Source: Moniliella sp. 'wahieum'
Lineage: Eukaryota; Basidiomycota; Moniliellomycetes; Moniliellales; Moniliellaceae
Assembly: GCA_003971905.1 (NCBI GenBank)
Contig: RSEE01000045.1
Location: 248,001 to 312,000 of the forward strand
Direction: 5' to 3'
Length of the DNA: 64,000 bases
In this document: one piece after another, positions 50,048 through 61,327 of the stretch
Position numbering within the stretch: position 1 is the first letter of the stretch
How the letters are laid out: each line of letters opens with the position of its first letter
The notes under the pieces: generated by a model
Told to the model about the DNA's origin: nothing
The model's input: only the letters and a program-made list of their open reading frames with translations
Databases searched by the model: none
Translations under genes and position numbers: made by a program

Positions 50048-50828
50048 GGCGTGGCTGGCTCCCTTGGCAGGGGTGGCCAGAGAAAGAGAGGTGGTGAGCG
50101 CAGCCGTGGTGGTTCGACCGACGATCCCCATCCCCTTGGCCGGCCAAGACGACTTGAGTTGGTTCTGCCTGTTGCGCCTCCCGTGTCTCTCCAAGTCGCA
50201 TATGCTCGCATGCGTCATGCGTCACATCTCACAGGGGCTGCGCGCTTGCGCGGGCGGGCTGGGTGAACGTTTCAAATACGGCCAGCTCATTGTAGTCCGC
50301 CCCACTTTACCATCACGTGGTCTACATGGCCAGCTGCTAGGCGCTCGCCGGACTGGGGCCTGATGGGCTGCGCAATGCACGTAATGCCCAAAGCCTACTT
50401 ACCACACAAAGGGACTGCCGATTACCGGGGATGGACTGCCCTCCATTCTCATCAGGCCGTCTGGGGTCCTGAGGCCAGGGAATGAATTGCTACTGCCCTC
50501 ATCATGCCCAGTCAGGCCAGGGGCGGGGGTCCATAACGGATCGTGGGGTTCGGCTGGAACGGCAGAATGGTGGTTGGTTGGGATCCAACGCTCCTGAGAC
50601 GCACCCGCAAGTTCGCGCCCATCCGTTTTAAAAACCAGCGCACGCTGCGCGTATGGCAGCGTACAGCCTTCCATTTAAATGCATTGACGCGTCGCGCGCG
50701 CGCACGGCGTGGCCAGATTACCTAAGCCACGACGCGTCGCCGGTGGTCGGCTATGGCAGCCCAGCGCACCGCGCCCATCTCGGGTTTGATCCTCCCATCG
50801 CTGTTGCTCTCGCCTGCTTGCTACTGCC
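50048..50828. promoter_or_regulatory. Divergent region AVL9 / unknown gene
   Basis: These 0.78 kb lie between divergent starts at 50047 (-) and 50829 (+). A GC-rich dinucleotide patch (gcgtcgcgcgcgcgcac) lies at 50690-50706. No gene was recognised. Confidence 0.4.
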
Positions 50829-51771
50829 ATGGCGTCTCTGGTGCGACCTGACGCCATCCTCACTGCTCGCGCCGCCTTGCTGCTGCCCCTGGACTTGATG
50901 CTGGCGCCCCCCGTCGCTGACCCCCGCACCATCGAAGACGACGATGCGGATGAAATGGACCTCTTCTTGCTGCAGACCGAAGACGAAATGCACCGCCAGA
51001 ACGCCGCCTCGGCCACGCCCACACCGTCCGCTTCGTCCCTTCCCCACCTGTCCAGCCCAAATTCTCCCAGGTGAAGCAGGAGCGGTTGGACACGAGCCCG
51101 TTGCTCGCGCCACACACCCCAGCGAAGCCTCCTCGGGCTCTGCTCTGGCTCAGGAAGGAAACGCAAGCGCCCCACCTCGGCCAACCCTAAACGCTCCCCT
51201 CAGACCGCCAGTCACGTCGTCTGGATCAAGGAAAACCGCTTTTTCTAACGACCACGACGGGAATCTGCCTTTCCATCTTAAGCGCAAACGTGCATCGGAT
51301 GGTACTTCCCACACCCCCAATCGCCTGCGCGCCACTCCTCGTGCGCTCGCAACCGATCTGCAAGTTGCTGCAGCTCGAAGTGGTACGCTGCCTGTTGATG
51401 GCGATTGGCACACAAGAAAGTGGATTGGAAACTGCCCCCCGCATGTATCATCGCGATATCGCACAGAGTGGCGCATCCGGCGCTAAACACTTGGCCCTCA
51501 CTGCTCAAGACGAAGAGGGCGAGGACATACCACTGGGGCAAGTTGTGTCCAGTAGAAATCATCTCGGTGGAGTTCAAAGTCACCGTCTCCACCCTAGCAG
51601 CTGATGATGGATTTGTTTCGCGTTCGCCATCGGATATGGTTGAGTGAAAGGGAGGACGTTACTGGCACAAAAGTGGTCGGTGACCCGTCACTGGCTCTCG
51701 ACGTCGAGGTTGAGGATGACGAAGCGGAAGAGGAGTACGCCGACGAGTTTGATGAAGCGGAAGAAGAATGA
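50829..51771 (+). CDS. Unrecognised gene with acidic C-terminus
   Basis: I do not recognise this protein. ATG 50829 opens MASLVRPDAILTARAALLLP, followed by IEDDDADEMDLFLLQTEDEM and a Ser/Pro stretch. Frame-hopping then gives basic segments (GSGRKRKRPTSANPKRSPQT; LPFHLKRKRASDGTSHTPNR), consistent with a nuclear protein. Further right, VEFKVTVSTL and then KVVGDPSLALDVEVEDDEAE lead to EEEYADEFDEAEEE before a stop at 51769-51771. Alternating acidic and basic low-complexity blocks suggest a chromatin or RNA-related factor, but no domain is visible. It could also be the N-terminal part of the following SMN-like gene, since only about 40 nt separate them. Confidence 0.4.
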
Positions 51772-51810
51772 TCCCATGAAGCTCACCTGGGTGATCTCGT
51801 CTCTGGGTCC

Positions 51811-52618
51811 CCAATGACGTCTGGGATGACTCTGAACGTCGATACATGGCCCAAGCTGAGGCAGAGTATGCTATCCTTCATGAGCGGCGCAAGAAACATC
51901 GAGAGCATACTGCAGCTCAAGGCCAAGCGGTACAGACGCGGGCCAAAGTGGAGCGGGAAGCCCGGCAGACGGAGACACCGGCACCGGTTTCCTCTCTGTC
52001 TGATGACGGGGATTGAATCAAGCTGCATACTCTGCTACTCATAAGTCTTCAGCCTCGCCCAGGAATCCTGTTGTGGGGGCTCAAGTTACATCAGAGGATG
52101 CCGATAAGAAACAACCAAATGGTTCATCAGCACTGCCAACGCCAGTAAAGATGGAGCCCCATTTCCCGCCCCTCGCCCGCGCGACTGCCACTTCCACCCA
52201 TCCCACCGTCCCAACCTGGCGCCGGCGCGGTGCCATTGGTCTAACCCCACGACGAGATCATGCAGAACTTGGCTTACTCTTCGTTCTACTTTGGGTATTA
52301 CCGTGCATTGGCCGATGTTTCTAGCAGTCAAAGTGGAGATCCATCTTCAACTCCTCCCGCACCCTCTGCCGCGACAACGCAGCAATCTAACTGGTCCGGT
52401 GTGGCTCCTCAGCAAGGCGCTTTTCCATGCCACCACCTACGGTGCAACCACCCTCTACGCCTAACTCAGCATCAACATCCCAGCCAACCGCCCATGCATA
52501 CGCCCCCTATACAATGGGTCCCAGCATGGCTTACCCCCTCCCATGCCCTATATGCTATGGCGGCGCCGTATCCCCCTGGATGTGGTCTCCATTTATGCCC
52601 TCCATGAGGCATCAATAA
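51811..52618 (+). CDS. SMN1: Probable survival-motor-neuron (SMN) protein
   Basis: SMN is the core of the complex that loads Sm rings on snRNAs. Two short hallmark regions are visible. The first is an N-terminal Gemin2-binding-like helix, NDVWDDSERRYMAQAEAEYA, followed by ILHERRKKHREHTA (51813-51915). The second is a C-terminal YG-box-like segment, IMQNLAYSSFYFGYYRALAD (52258-52317), with the GYYxxLA spacing of fungal SMN oligomerisation helices. Between them lies Ser/Pro-rich linker; after the YG box come Pro/Met/Tyr-rich residues (YAPYTMGPSMAYPLP) and a stop at 52618. No Tudor domain is evident, as in fission-yeast SMN. The start is unclear; reading upstream crosses a stop, so an indel or intron lies near 51780-51810. 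A YG-box match is short evidence, hence moderate confidence. Confidence 0.55.
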
Positions 52619-52734
52619 TGTCCCGTTTGCAGGGTGGTGCACACCAAGACGATAGATGGGATGAACGGGTATCAGTGCAAGGCGAGAACGACAGTCACAG
52701 TTAGACGAGGGGGACCAAGTGACTTCACTCAAAG

Positions 52735-53610
52735 CTCTCCTCGCCCTCATTGCGAATCGTATTCAGTGTCTCCACCCGAGCACGGCCCTTGGTCTCCGAT
52801 TCGAGTATTCGTTGAGCGACTTGAGCGCCCCCGGGTCAATGGTCGCGATCAGCTCCCAGCCATCGTCCCATTCCTCTGACTCGATTTTCAACAAGCGGGT
52901 GAACCTTTTCTTTGAGCTTCTTACCCTCCTTGTTGGCCGCCGTCACGCGCACACGCAGCTTGACACGCTCCAAGTCAAGAATCTTCTTTTCTTGCAGCTG
53001 ACGCATCACGTCAAGAGCTTGTGCCTTGGCACTCTTTCCTGGCTTGACGCTGTACCCAATCTCGGTCATCGACTTCTCAATCAAGCCCACTGTAAAGGGC
53101 CGCTGAGATGCGCGGTCAACACTTGGTTCGAAACCAGCGTAGCAATCTCCCGGAACAAATTGCCAAGCTCTGTACTGCGCTCCTTTTCGCCCACTTGAAG
53201 TTCCCCCTTTTTAAGGATCTAGAGCGGAAACCAAGCGTGTTAGTAAGCCCACACAAAACGAAGCTGGGCAAAGAGGACGTACCTGAAGCACAATCTCTTT
53301 GGTCCGTCGTCCCAAATGCCTTTTGAAGGTCGCCATTGGGAGCCGTCTGCCCTTTGCTAACATTGAAGAAGACAGAGTGGATCTGGACCACCTCGTCAAT
53401 ATCCTTCTCGACTCCTGTGCGCCACTCGCGGACCTTGTTCTTGTAGCACGCGATCTCAAAACGCTTTCATTTGATGCCTGAGGTCAGTCCGTACACCCTG
53501 ATGCAGAGGGGTGGGATGGGGATGACATGACATACCTTGCCCCCCTTACGCAACCGGACAACCGATACGTTGGTGAGCTTAATCTGCCCTGAGGGTTGGA
53601 TGATGGGCAT
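52735..53610 (-). CDS. SDO1: Ribosome maturation protein SBDS/Sdo1
   Basis: Sdo1 works with the GTPase Efl1 to release Tif6/eIF6 from pre-60S subunits. ATG 53610 ([20 protein letters not shown], then RKGGK). Intron 53464-53535 (GTATGT...AAG) joins to [40 protein letters not shown] and [18 protein letters not shown]. Intron 53219-53282 (GTACGT...TAG) joins to [20 protein letters not shown]. The second half has [40 protein letters not shown] and [20 protein letters not shown]. The C-terminal domain reads [17 protein letters not shown], then [18 protein letters not shown] and EEWDDG; the stop is at 52735. Nearly every residue can be followed; slips occur near 52790, 52890 and 53100. This is one of the best-resolved genes here. 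Confidence 0.96.
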
Positions 53611-54091
53611 GGCCGCCGATGGGGGTGAGACTGAGTGGGGTGAACTTGTGCAAAAGCAGCTGGCGCGATGCCATCGATCATTTCAACCCATCTCACCTGA
53701 AAAAAGTTTCCCTGTTACGTAATTCGCACCGCCTTTGCAAAAACTTGCGACGGACATTAGAACCGCTGCGCCCCCACTCGCTCTTCCCGTCACGCGGCGT
53801 GACGACCAAACCAAGTCTTTCTGTGAGTCTGCCAGACCAACGCTCAAGGTGATGCTCCTACACGGCCCTAATTCAAGACCCAATGAAGCATGAAGCTTCA
53901 AGCTCTAGGAATGAGTAGTTTATCGTTACGCAAGTCGGTGTGGGAGTGTGGGGGGTGAGAGCGTAGTAGTGTCGAATAGAGCGGCGCAGGCATGAGTGCT
54001 GTACACGAGCACGACCACTAATGTGGCCCCGGTAAATGCAGATGGGCAACATGAGCAAAGGAAGGACAGCTTCAATGCCGTACTCGTATTT
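53611..54091. other. Upstream region of SDO1
   Basis: These 0.48 kb lie between the PAM16 stop (54092) and the SDO1 start (53610). They hold the SDO1 promoter and a gaagcatgaagcttcaagct patch (53883-53902) echoing the 37.3 kb minisatellite. No gene was seen. Confidence 0.45.
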
Positions 54092-54676
54092 TTATGCGGT
54101 TGGTGGTGCTTCGGCGCCAGCAGCAGGCGGAGGAGGGTTGGCTTGCTTGCGCAGAGCGTCCCACTCGGCCTCGAGACGTTCCCGTGCGCGTACAATTTTG
54201 CTTTGAATGTAGAAACTCCCTTGGCCGCCGCCCTGGCGACCCTTCGGTGCGGGAGGGGCATTGATCTTGAAGAGACGCTCGTACGTCTGCAGGCGCATGG
54301 GCAAGATATGGTCAGTACCGAAGCATCCAGGGCACTGGCAAGCCCTCTTGTCCGAAAGGAAGAGAGTACGAAGAAGAAAGACACGTACTTTGACCATCTG
54401 TTCGATCTCTTCTGGCGCAGGAACTTTACCTGGGTTTGCCTCCTTGAAATTGAGGATGAGCATGGCCTCATCCGTGGTCATGCGGTGGGCGCGGGTCAAT
54501 TCGCCACTGACGCCGCCAGCTTTGGAGCCAGAGGCAGCCGCGGCGCCACCTGCAGCCGCGGTTTCCGGCGTGGCACGAATGTTGCGCACCGCCTGGCGGC
54601 CGGCCTCCATGAATGCCTTACCCACGATCTGGGAGCCAACAAAGAAGACCTGGGCCAGAATCTTAGGCAGCGACAT
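54092..54676 (-). CDS. PAM16: Mitochondrial import motor subunit Pam16/Tim16 (Magmas)
   Basis: J-like protein of the PAM motor that restrains Pam18 at the TIM23 translocase, on the matrix side of the inner membrane. ATG 54676: MSLPKILAQVFFVGSQIVGK, then AFMEAGRQAVRNIRATPETA, a small Ala/Gly linker, and GELTRAHRMTTDEAMLILNF. The J-like domain continues as KEANPGKVPAPEEIEQMVK. Intron 54287-54388 (GTACGT...CAG) joins to TYERLFKINAPPAPKGRQGG, GQGSFYIQSKIVRARERLEA and EWDALRKQANPPPPAAGAEA; the stop is at 54092. Length after splicing (about 160 residues) suits the family. This gene reads through without any frame break, which is exceptional in this window. Confidence 0.96.
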   Translation of the reverse strand: MSLPKILAQVFFVGSQIVGKAFMEAGRQAVRNIRATPETAAAGGAAAASGSKAGGVSGELTRAHRMTTDEAMLILNFKEANPGKVPAPEEIEQMVKVRVFLLRTLFLSDKRACQCPGCFGTDHILPMRLQTYERLFKINAPPAPKGRQGGGQGSFYIQSKIVRARERLEAEWDALRKQANPPPPAAGAEAPPTA

Positions 54677-54889
54677 GACGATGGGGAAGAGCGCTGGTGT
54701 GTGGCTGAGTCGAGCCGACTAGGCAATTGCCAACGGAGGTTTCGAAGACGTATTAGGTCAGCAGGAAGCAGACGACACTTACAATCTGCAACTTTGAACG
54801 TTGCAGCGCATTCATATTCACGCAAACGGGTGTATAAATATTCATTGACACCTCTCAGATCTTACTACCTGGTCTTCCTCTTCCTTCAA
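54677..54889. promoter_or_regulatory. Divergent region upstream of PAM16
   Basis: Short region between the PAM16 start (54676) and a possible rightward ORF. It contains ctttgaacgttgcagcgc at 54792-54809, a partial match to the AACGTT-type motif elsewhere in the window. Confidence 0.35.
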
Positions 54890-55411
54890 ATGGAGGGAGC
54901 CTGTGTGTTCTCCATTCCCAAGGGCGACTTCTCCTCTGAAGGCGTCGTTGAGAGAGAATACCAGGAACTGGAACGCAAATTGGCACGGGCCGACATTGAG
55001 ATGGAAGACAAGGCAGGCCCCGCTCTGTCGGATGGATGGCAATCAGGGATGGACCGGGTCCAGGCTAACCTCGCCCTATACGTGTCTTATGTCAAAGGGA
55101 GACCCTCAACAGCCTTGTTCTTGCTCTCTTTGGCCCTCTTCACGGAGCAAACGTCTTTGTCTAGGGGAAGGGGGCAGCGGCAGAGCAATTGCACGATCCT
55201 CACTTGGGTGTGGCAGACGGCGGGCAGCAAAATGAGATACACGGAAACAATGCCAATGGTGTGCTCAAGTATGAAAGTCTCGGCCATGCCTGTTGATGGT
55301 GTGAGGTTGACGATGCGGTGTGGTGTCTCTTCCAATCAACCACATCAAACATTGACTCTTACGAGCATTCACTCACCAAACATTGTGGTTCCGCTTGATC
55401 CGCTTCCCTGA
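54890..55411 (+). CDS. Doubtful ORF, unrecognised
   Basis: An uninterrupted frame of about 174 codons begins at ATG 54890 (MEGACVFSIPKGDFSSEGVV, then EREYQELERKLARADIEMED). The first 60 residues look protein-like: charged, amphipathic, possibly a short coiled coil. A hydrophobic stretch (STALFLLSLALFTE) follows near 55110-55150. Later residues look less natural, and a frame slip could restore GGQQNEIHGNNANGVLKYES (about 55220-55280). No family is recognised. It could be a small real gene with an indel or chance. Confidence 0.25.
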   Translation: MEGACVFSIPKGDFSSEGVVEREYQELERKLARADIEMEDKAGPALSDGWQSGMDRVQANLALYVSYVKGRPSTALFLLSLALFTEQTSLSRGRGQRQSNCTILTWVWQTAGSKMRYTETMPMVCSSMKVSAMPVDGVRLTMRCGVSSNQPHQTLTLTSIHSPNIVVPLDPLP

Positions 55412-55979
55412 GGGCCCAAGTACGAGCCAGCGCATACGCTCATCACGCAGATCACGCGCGAGGGCAAATCCCAGTTGATTGATGTGGGACACAGTACGAG
55501 TCCGACAGTGTCCCATTTGCAGTCCTGTTGGCAAAACGCACTGCCAGAACTGCGACACCACCAAACGATTAGTTGTGTGACGACCCCACGCAATATAGGA
55601 GGGCCGCGATGGCTGCGGTGCCAGAAGCTTGATCAAGCATTCTCTTCGCTACTTCCCTCTGGTGTCAATTAGCTGAGGCCCGAGTCAGGCCCCCGGGCGT
55701 GATGGACGATTGGTTGATTGATTCCATACAGAATAACCCACGCGCGGCCCCTTTTTGCCTGGCCCTTTTACAATGATGGCATGCTTCACCCCGTGTCTTC
55801 ATGCACCTCATGTGTTGTATATACTCCCGCGACCGCCGCCGCCGTATCACTCTCATCCCACCTAAGTAACCCCATATAGTAGTCCGTCCATCCCTGTTGA
55901 AGAAATGCTGATACTGGAATTGGTTGTCATTGACATTATGTGAACCCATCGATGAACGGAGATCGCCAAGTGGCAATAT

Positions 55980-56006
55980 AGATCCGAGATAGTAGTTCTC
56001 GGATCT
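55980..56006. repeat. 10-bp inverted repeat with 7-nt loop
   Basis: AGATCCGAGA (55980-55989) and its reverse complement TCTCGGATCT (55997-56006) flank TAGTAGT, a potential hairpin in the FUR1 upstream region. There is no T-tract or neighbouring gene end to suggest a specific role. Confidence 0.5.
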
Positions 56007-56069
56007 CGTATCTCACAGCGCGTGCTGTGGGATATTCCGTGGGCTGGGCTTGGCGGTCCTGGCAAAGGA

Positions 56070-56245
56070 GCGATTATCGATTAGTGCCGGGTGTAGATCA
56101 TCAATCATCGACTTGATCGATGTCCTCCCGGCTGGCTTTCCCAGGAGCCAACGACCAACTGGGACTAGTGATGAAGTGATTGATGATGACCGATGACTTG
56201 ATCAGACAGGCGGCGAGCAATTGATAATGGGTCATCGATAATCGA
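56070..56245. repeat. Degenerate ATCGAT/TGATGA-rich patch
   Basis: Words such as cgattatcgatta, atcatcaatcatcgacttgat, gatgaagtgattgatgatga and gggtcatcgataatcgag recur in both orientations over about 180 nt, giving locally low complexity and several short palindromes. Confidence 0.5.
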
Positions 56246-56518
56246 GCGGGGTGGGGGCCGGTGCGCGCCGGACATGGCGTGTGGCGGGAGGCGGGGGGCG
56301 TGCGCTATCGGGGTATCGGGGAGAATGCGCCGGGCAGCGGAGGCCAGCGCCTACCCGTGCCAGATCTTCGCAGTGATAACATGCATAACACCTTGGGTCT
56401 GGGGAGCCGCGCCGTGCTTATCAATCGGCCCTGGTGCCTTGCTGGCTGCTGTCCAGCCTGCGCCAACGTTCCACCGGCTCAGATCGGCCCAGCTGACCCA
56501 TGCGTCCACAGCGTATAA

Positions 56519-57412
<894 letters not shown>

Positions 57413-58753
57413 CACTACGCGGCTGGCCTTGCACAAGTTCGATTCTCAGCACTTTCCAGAACGGACGTTCTTCTGGGGTCCCTGCTGATCGAGCTGATCT
57501 AGCACAACAGCGCCTGCAACTTGCTGGTTGTGGTTTCTCCTCTGAACATGCCTTCCAACCATATAAGTACCTGTACCAAAACCAAACCAATCGTATACAT
57601 CTACTTATCTTTCTTCTGGAGATGTTCGCATGTCCAGCACCATCTATATTAGGATACCAACTGAAGAGCTCGGGCCTTGGGTTGAATGGAGGTGTGCGCT
57701 CTAAGGGCACAAAAAGTCAATTAGGAGCAATCCATCGAACTGTGGGCTCGTTCGGCATCACCTCGGATTGGGTCCGCCGTTAGCTCGAGTGACAAGGGCG
57801 AAAAGTACCAGTGATCTACCCAGACAAACGGCTTGTCCAAAAACCATCGTATTGCTGGCGCAAAGTCGGGCTAGTGAGGAGGCGTGTGGATCCAAACATT
57901 GCCCATTAGCACGAGGTGCCCTTGCGTGGGCGTGTCGGTATTACTACTCTAAGGGATGGCCAATGTGCAAGCTTGGTGCCCTTTCCTGTTGGCAAACGCA
58001 ATTCGATTCGCCAGTAACTTGAATCCTCTCATCCAACGTCCGCAGCAGCCAGGGTCACTAAGCATTGGACCCGGTAAGGGCCAGTGCACGTCCGCTTGGG
58101 ATCGTCAAAAAGTAATAAGTGAAACGGGTCGGCTTTCTAAGAGAAACCGACTGCTCAGTAGGCACAATCCGCTTCACAACTAGCCTATATGGGCACGCCC
58201 TCTTGGTCATTCTCCAATCGCATCAAAATCACCGTCTCTAGCACTACGTTGCGTTCGGGCGCATCAGATTGAGCTACTTTGGGCTCTTCTTCGTCTTCCT
58301 CCCTTCCTCCCATGGATGCGAGGGGCGAGAAAATGAGGACAAGCGACCCACTTACTCGTGCAATGTGCGCGTGCGCTTGGGACAAGCTCACTATCCCCTC
58401 GTACGTGGTGACAGGTGCAGGTGGATGTGGTGGTGCTGACTTGCGCGCGTACCGGCGCTCGGCAACCCCATTCGTACCCTGGTTAGGCTTTCATGCCTAG
58501 AAACCAACTGTAAGATGTAACTGACGTATACCCAGCGGCCCAAAGGGCAGCACGCCGTTACAAGCAGGTGGGCCTTGCCCAGCGCATCGACCCCCTTTCC
58601 ACCTATCGTGGACCCCGGCCTCATTCTTCCCCCAAATAAGTGCGAATGCCTGTTGCACCCAACCCATGCAAGCCATGTAATCCATGTAAGCCATGCAAGC
58701 CTGCCAGCTGCCAGCGTGAATCAGTTCCATTTCCACCCTCGACATCAGTAGTC
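57413..58753. other. Convergent intergenic region, no gene recognised
   Basis: These 1.34 kb lie between FUR1 (+) and GCN3 (-) 3' ends. A repeated catgcaagccatgtaatccatg-type patch is found at 58665-58695. Minus-strand open frames (for example 57315-57710) are featureless. No RNA gene was recognised. Confidence 0.45.
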
Positions 58754-60122
58754 TTAGTCTGGGCCACCGTAAAACTGGAGCAGCGTACTGCCCACCTCAC
58801 TTGGCGTTAACACTCCCTCGTCGGTAATGATCGAGGAGATGAGGCCCGGTCCCGTGTAGTCCACCTAGCCAACCATGTCACCATGTCAGTTTCCCCGCGT
58901 GCACGCCCACCGCAGTAGAATCTCCAGAGCAGCCACGTACCAAAGAGTGAGCGGCCATCATCTCGTCGGTCAGCAGGCCCTCTCGCGGCTGGATCGGGCC
59001 ATCTTTGGGGTTGTAGGCGGGCAAGTCGTCGAGTTGCGGGAAGGGAAGGATGTCCTTCTTTTGCATCAGAAGGTCCTTGGCACTGACAGGAAAGTATCGG
59101 ATGAATTTGAAGCTGGCAGAGGAGCGAAAGAATCAACGTGGACGCGTCAGTGGAAAACCCCCCAAACAAAACAATCCCCTTCACTCTCCAAAGCGACATA
59201 TGGTCCCAGAATGTGCAACCTACGTTTCCGCACACACCAAGAACGGCTTGTTGCACGCCTTGGCCGTCATGGCCAACGTAGCCGTTCCCAACGAATTGAG
59301 GATCCCGCCCGACTCAAACACCCCCTCCGCACCGACCAGCACCGTGTTGACGCTCGGCATCACCAAACCAACAGCCGAGTCGAGAATCACCGTACAAGGG
59401 ATCCCTGCCTCCATCAGTTCGGCGTACGTTTGCAACCTGATCAACAAAGGGGGCAGACGATCCAACCAAACAAAGCATAACAAAACATAAAACAAAACAG
59501 GGGGGGGGAGGTCAGTTACCCTCGGACGCTGCACCGTGCCCAACAGGGGTGATCGAGCCACTAGTCAACCAACAACGTACCCTTTACCTGTCGAACGCGA
59601 CTCGGTCACGTACACCCGCACCCGCTTGTTGTCGCGCTTGGTCGCCTTGAGAAGAACTTGCATCACAACGCGCGAGTAGGAGTGGGTAAGAATCACCGAC
59701 CCGTCCGAGATGAGCGGGAGCGAGAGCTCGGTGATACTTTCTCTACTGTCGTGGGCTGCTGAGTGGGCAAACGCACGTGCTTTGGCCAGCAACTCGGTCT
59801 TGCTCAGCTCAAAGTCCTCCAGGTCGGGTCGGTCGTAGTGCAGGCCGACAAAGCGCTGGAACAGGTCGGCACCAGCTGTGGCAGGAAGCGGGTTGGGCAA
59901 CGTCGTGCGCAGCTGCTCCACCGCATTCCGAATCGCAATCATCATCTCCGACGTGGTCTCGGGCTCAGTGGCAGTGATCAGGTCGCACAGCGCCAAAATC
60001 GCAGCAATCGGCATCGGCGTCAAGTCGGTCTGGTTGAGGTGCTGGTTGAAAGCGGCCGTCACGTCAAAGGCCAGAGGGCTCTGGCCCCGACCGGGAGGGG
60101 GAGCCGTAGGGGCAGACGTCAT
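58754..60122 (-). CDS. GCN3: eIF2B alpha subunit (Gcn3)
   Basis: Regulatory subunit of the eIF2B guanine-nucleotide exchange factor, sensing phosphorylated eIF2. ATG 60122 (MTSAPTAPPPGRGQSPLAFD). Exon 1 runs unbroken through PMPIAAILALCDLITATEPE, TSEMMIAIRNAVEQLRTTLP, GADLFQRFVGLHYDRPDLED and VRVYVTESRSTGKG. Intron 59437-59580 (GTACGT...CAG) joins to LQTYAELMEAGIPCTVILDS, VGLVMPSVNTVLVGAEGVFE, SGGILNSLGTATLAMTAKAC and NKPFLVCAET. Intron 59113-59223 (GTAGGT...CAG) joins to FKFIRYFPVSAKDLLMQKKD. Intron 58865-58940 (GTACGT...TAG) joins MAAHSL to VDYTGPGLISSIITDEGVLT and PSEVGSTLLQFYGGPD, stop 58754. Essentially intact, with three introns, the most found here. Confidence 0.96.
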
Positions 60123-61327
60123 TGCCGAGCTCGTCGCCTGCTTCGTAGTGGAAGAAGAGCCTTGCAGCTGGTGTTGGCAGCGTCCAGTTGAACCTAGCCC
60201 GCCTGCCCGCCTCAACCGACCGCCGCCAATCCAGCCGAGGCGGCGGACAAAAAAAGACGAAACGTTGAGGTTCTTACGTAACGCGCTTCGGCTGTCCTAC
60301 CAAATCACACTCGATTGGGTTTTGAATTCGGCAGGCGCATTAACGCTTAGCTTGAACGCCTCCTCGACAGAAGGCCACTGCAGTGATCAAGCTCTTACGC
60401 GTCGCGTCGAGGGGCCAGTAGATTAGATGGCACCCCTGCGTTCGACATGCATGCCTACCGCCTCCCAGCTGTACGGGTATGCCAGTTTCTTCGCCCAATT
60501 GTACCGCGTACCGTGAAGTGATTCGAACCAATGCCGCATTGTCCTCCCTCTCGCCCTGCAACGCTCAACGCCCTCCCCCCCCCCCATGTGCATTAGAGAG
60601 AAGACGAGGAAGAGGCACAGGTCACCGAGAATTCTCATTCTTACCTTAAGGTGCAAAGGCCAAAGGTCGAAGGCCAAAGGCCAGGCGTCCGACGTCAGAC
60701 GACAGACGACCCTGCCCCTCGCTCTCACCCTTCCAACCTACCAGGATCCGAGTAGCACACTGGCGTTCTACCCTTCTGTCCTGGCTGCACCCACCTACGC
60801 CGAACAACCCCACCACACGCTCGAGCACTTACTTCATATTGAAAACGAGGATGGACGCAGGACGAGTATGGTACAAAAGAAAAAGGGGTAATGGACAAGA
60901 GGGTGGTCCATCCAAGGCTTCCTGGAAAGAAAGAAGAAAGAAGAAAGAGAGAAGGCAATCGGGGGAACAGGGAACGATGACAAGGTGCAGATAGGAACGG
61001 GAAACGAGCGGCGCGCCCGGTCCGAGCAAGGGCAGGGCAGAAATGAGAGTACGCGTGACGCATGCAACCAAAATGGAAGCGGCGACACACCAACCAAAAA
61101 TGACCAGGGAAGAAGAGCAAGAACATAGGGCGGGAAGCGACCTGTTTCCCACAGAGCGGGGATGGGGGGGTGGGGGGTGGGGAAGGCTGTTCCCGTCTGT
61201 TGGTAAGAAAAGAAAAGAAAAGTGGGAATCCGAGAAACACGTCCGCACCTGGTGCGCAGCGATGCAGACGTTAAGAAAGCACGGTTGTCCTCAGGCCCTA
61301 ACGTCCATCGCCCATCCTCATCGCCCA
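60123..61327. other. Intergenic region upstream of GCN3
   Basis: These 1.2 kb lie between the SRPK stop (61328) and the GCN3 start (60122), both leftward. Contents are a C9-10 homopolymer near 60578, an aggccaaagg tandem-like patch at 60655-60685 (ggccaaaggtcgaaggccaa), GA-rich tracts at 60925-60950 and [15 protein letters not shown] at 61206-61220. No gene was recognised. Confidence 0.45.

Noticed and set aside
53996-54889. Part of a 471-codon rightward ORF opposite PAM16
   Set aside because: PAM16 on the minus strand is complete with a proper intron; the opposite frame is its shadow.
57425-57450. GTTCGATTC resembling a tRNA B box on the plus strand
   Set aside because: It lies just past the FUR1 stop, lacks T-stem pairing and has no upstream A box.
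60505-60570. Possible tRNA on the minus strand (B-box-like GGTTCGAATC)
   Set aside because: The flanking bases do not pair into a T stem, and no A box or acceptor stem can be drawn at the right distance.
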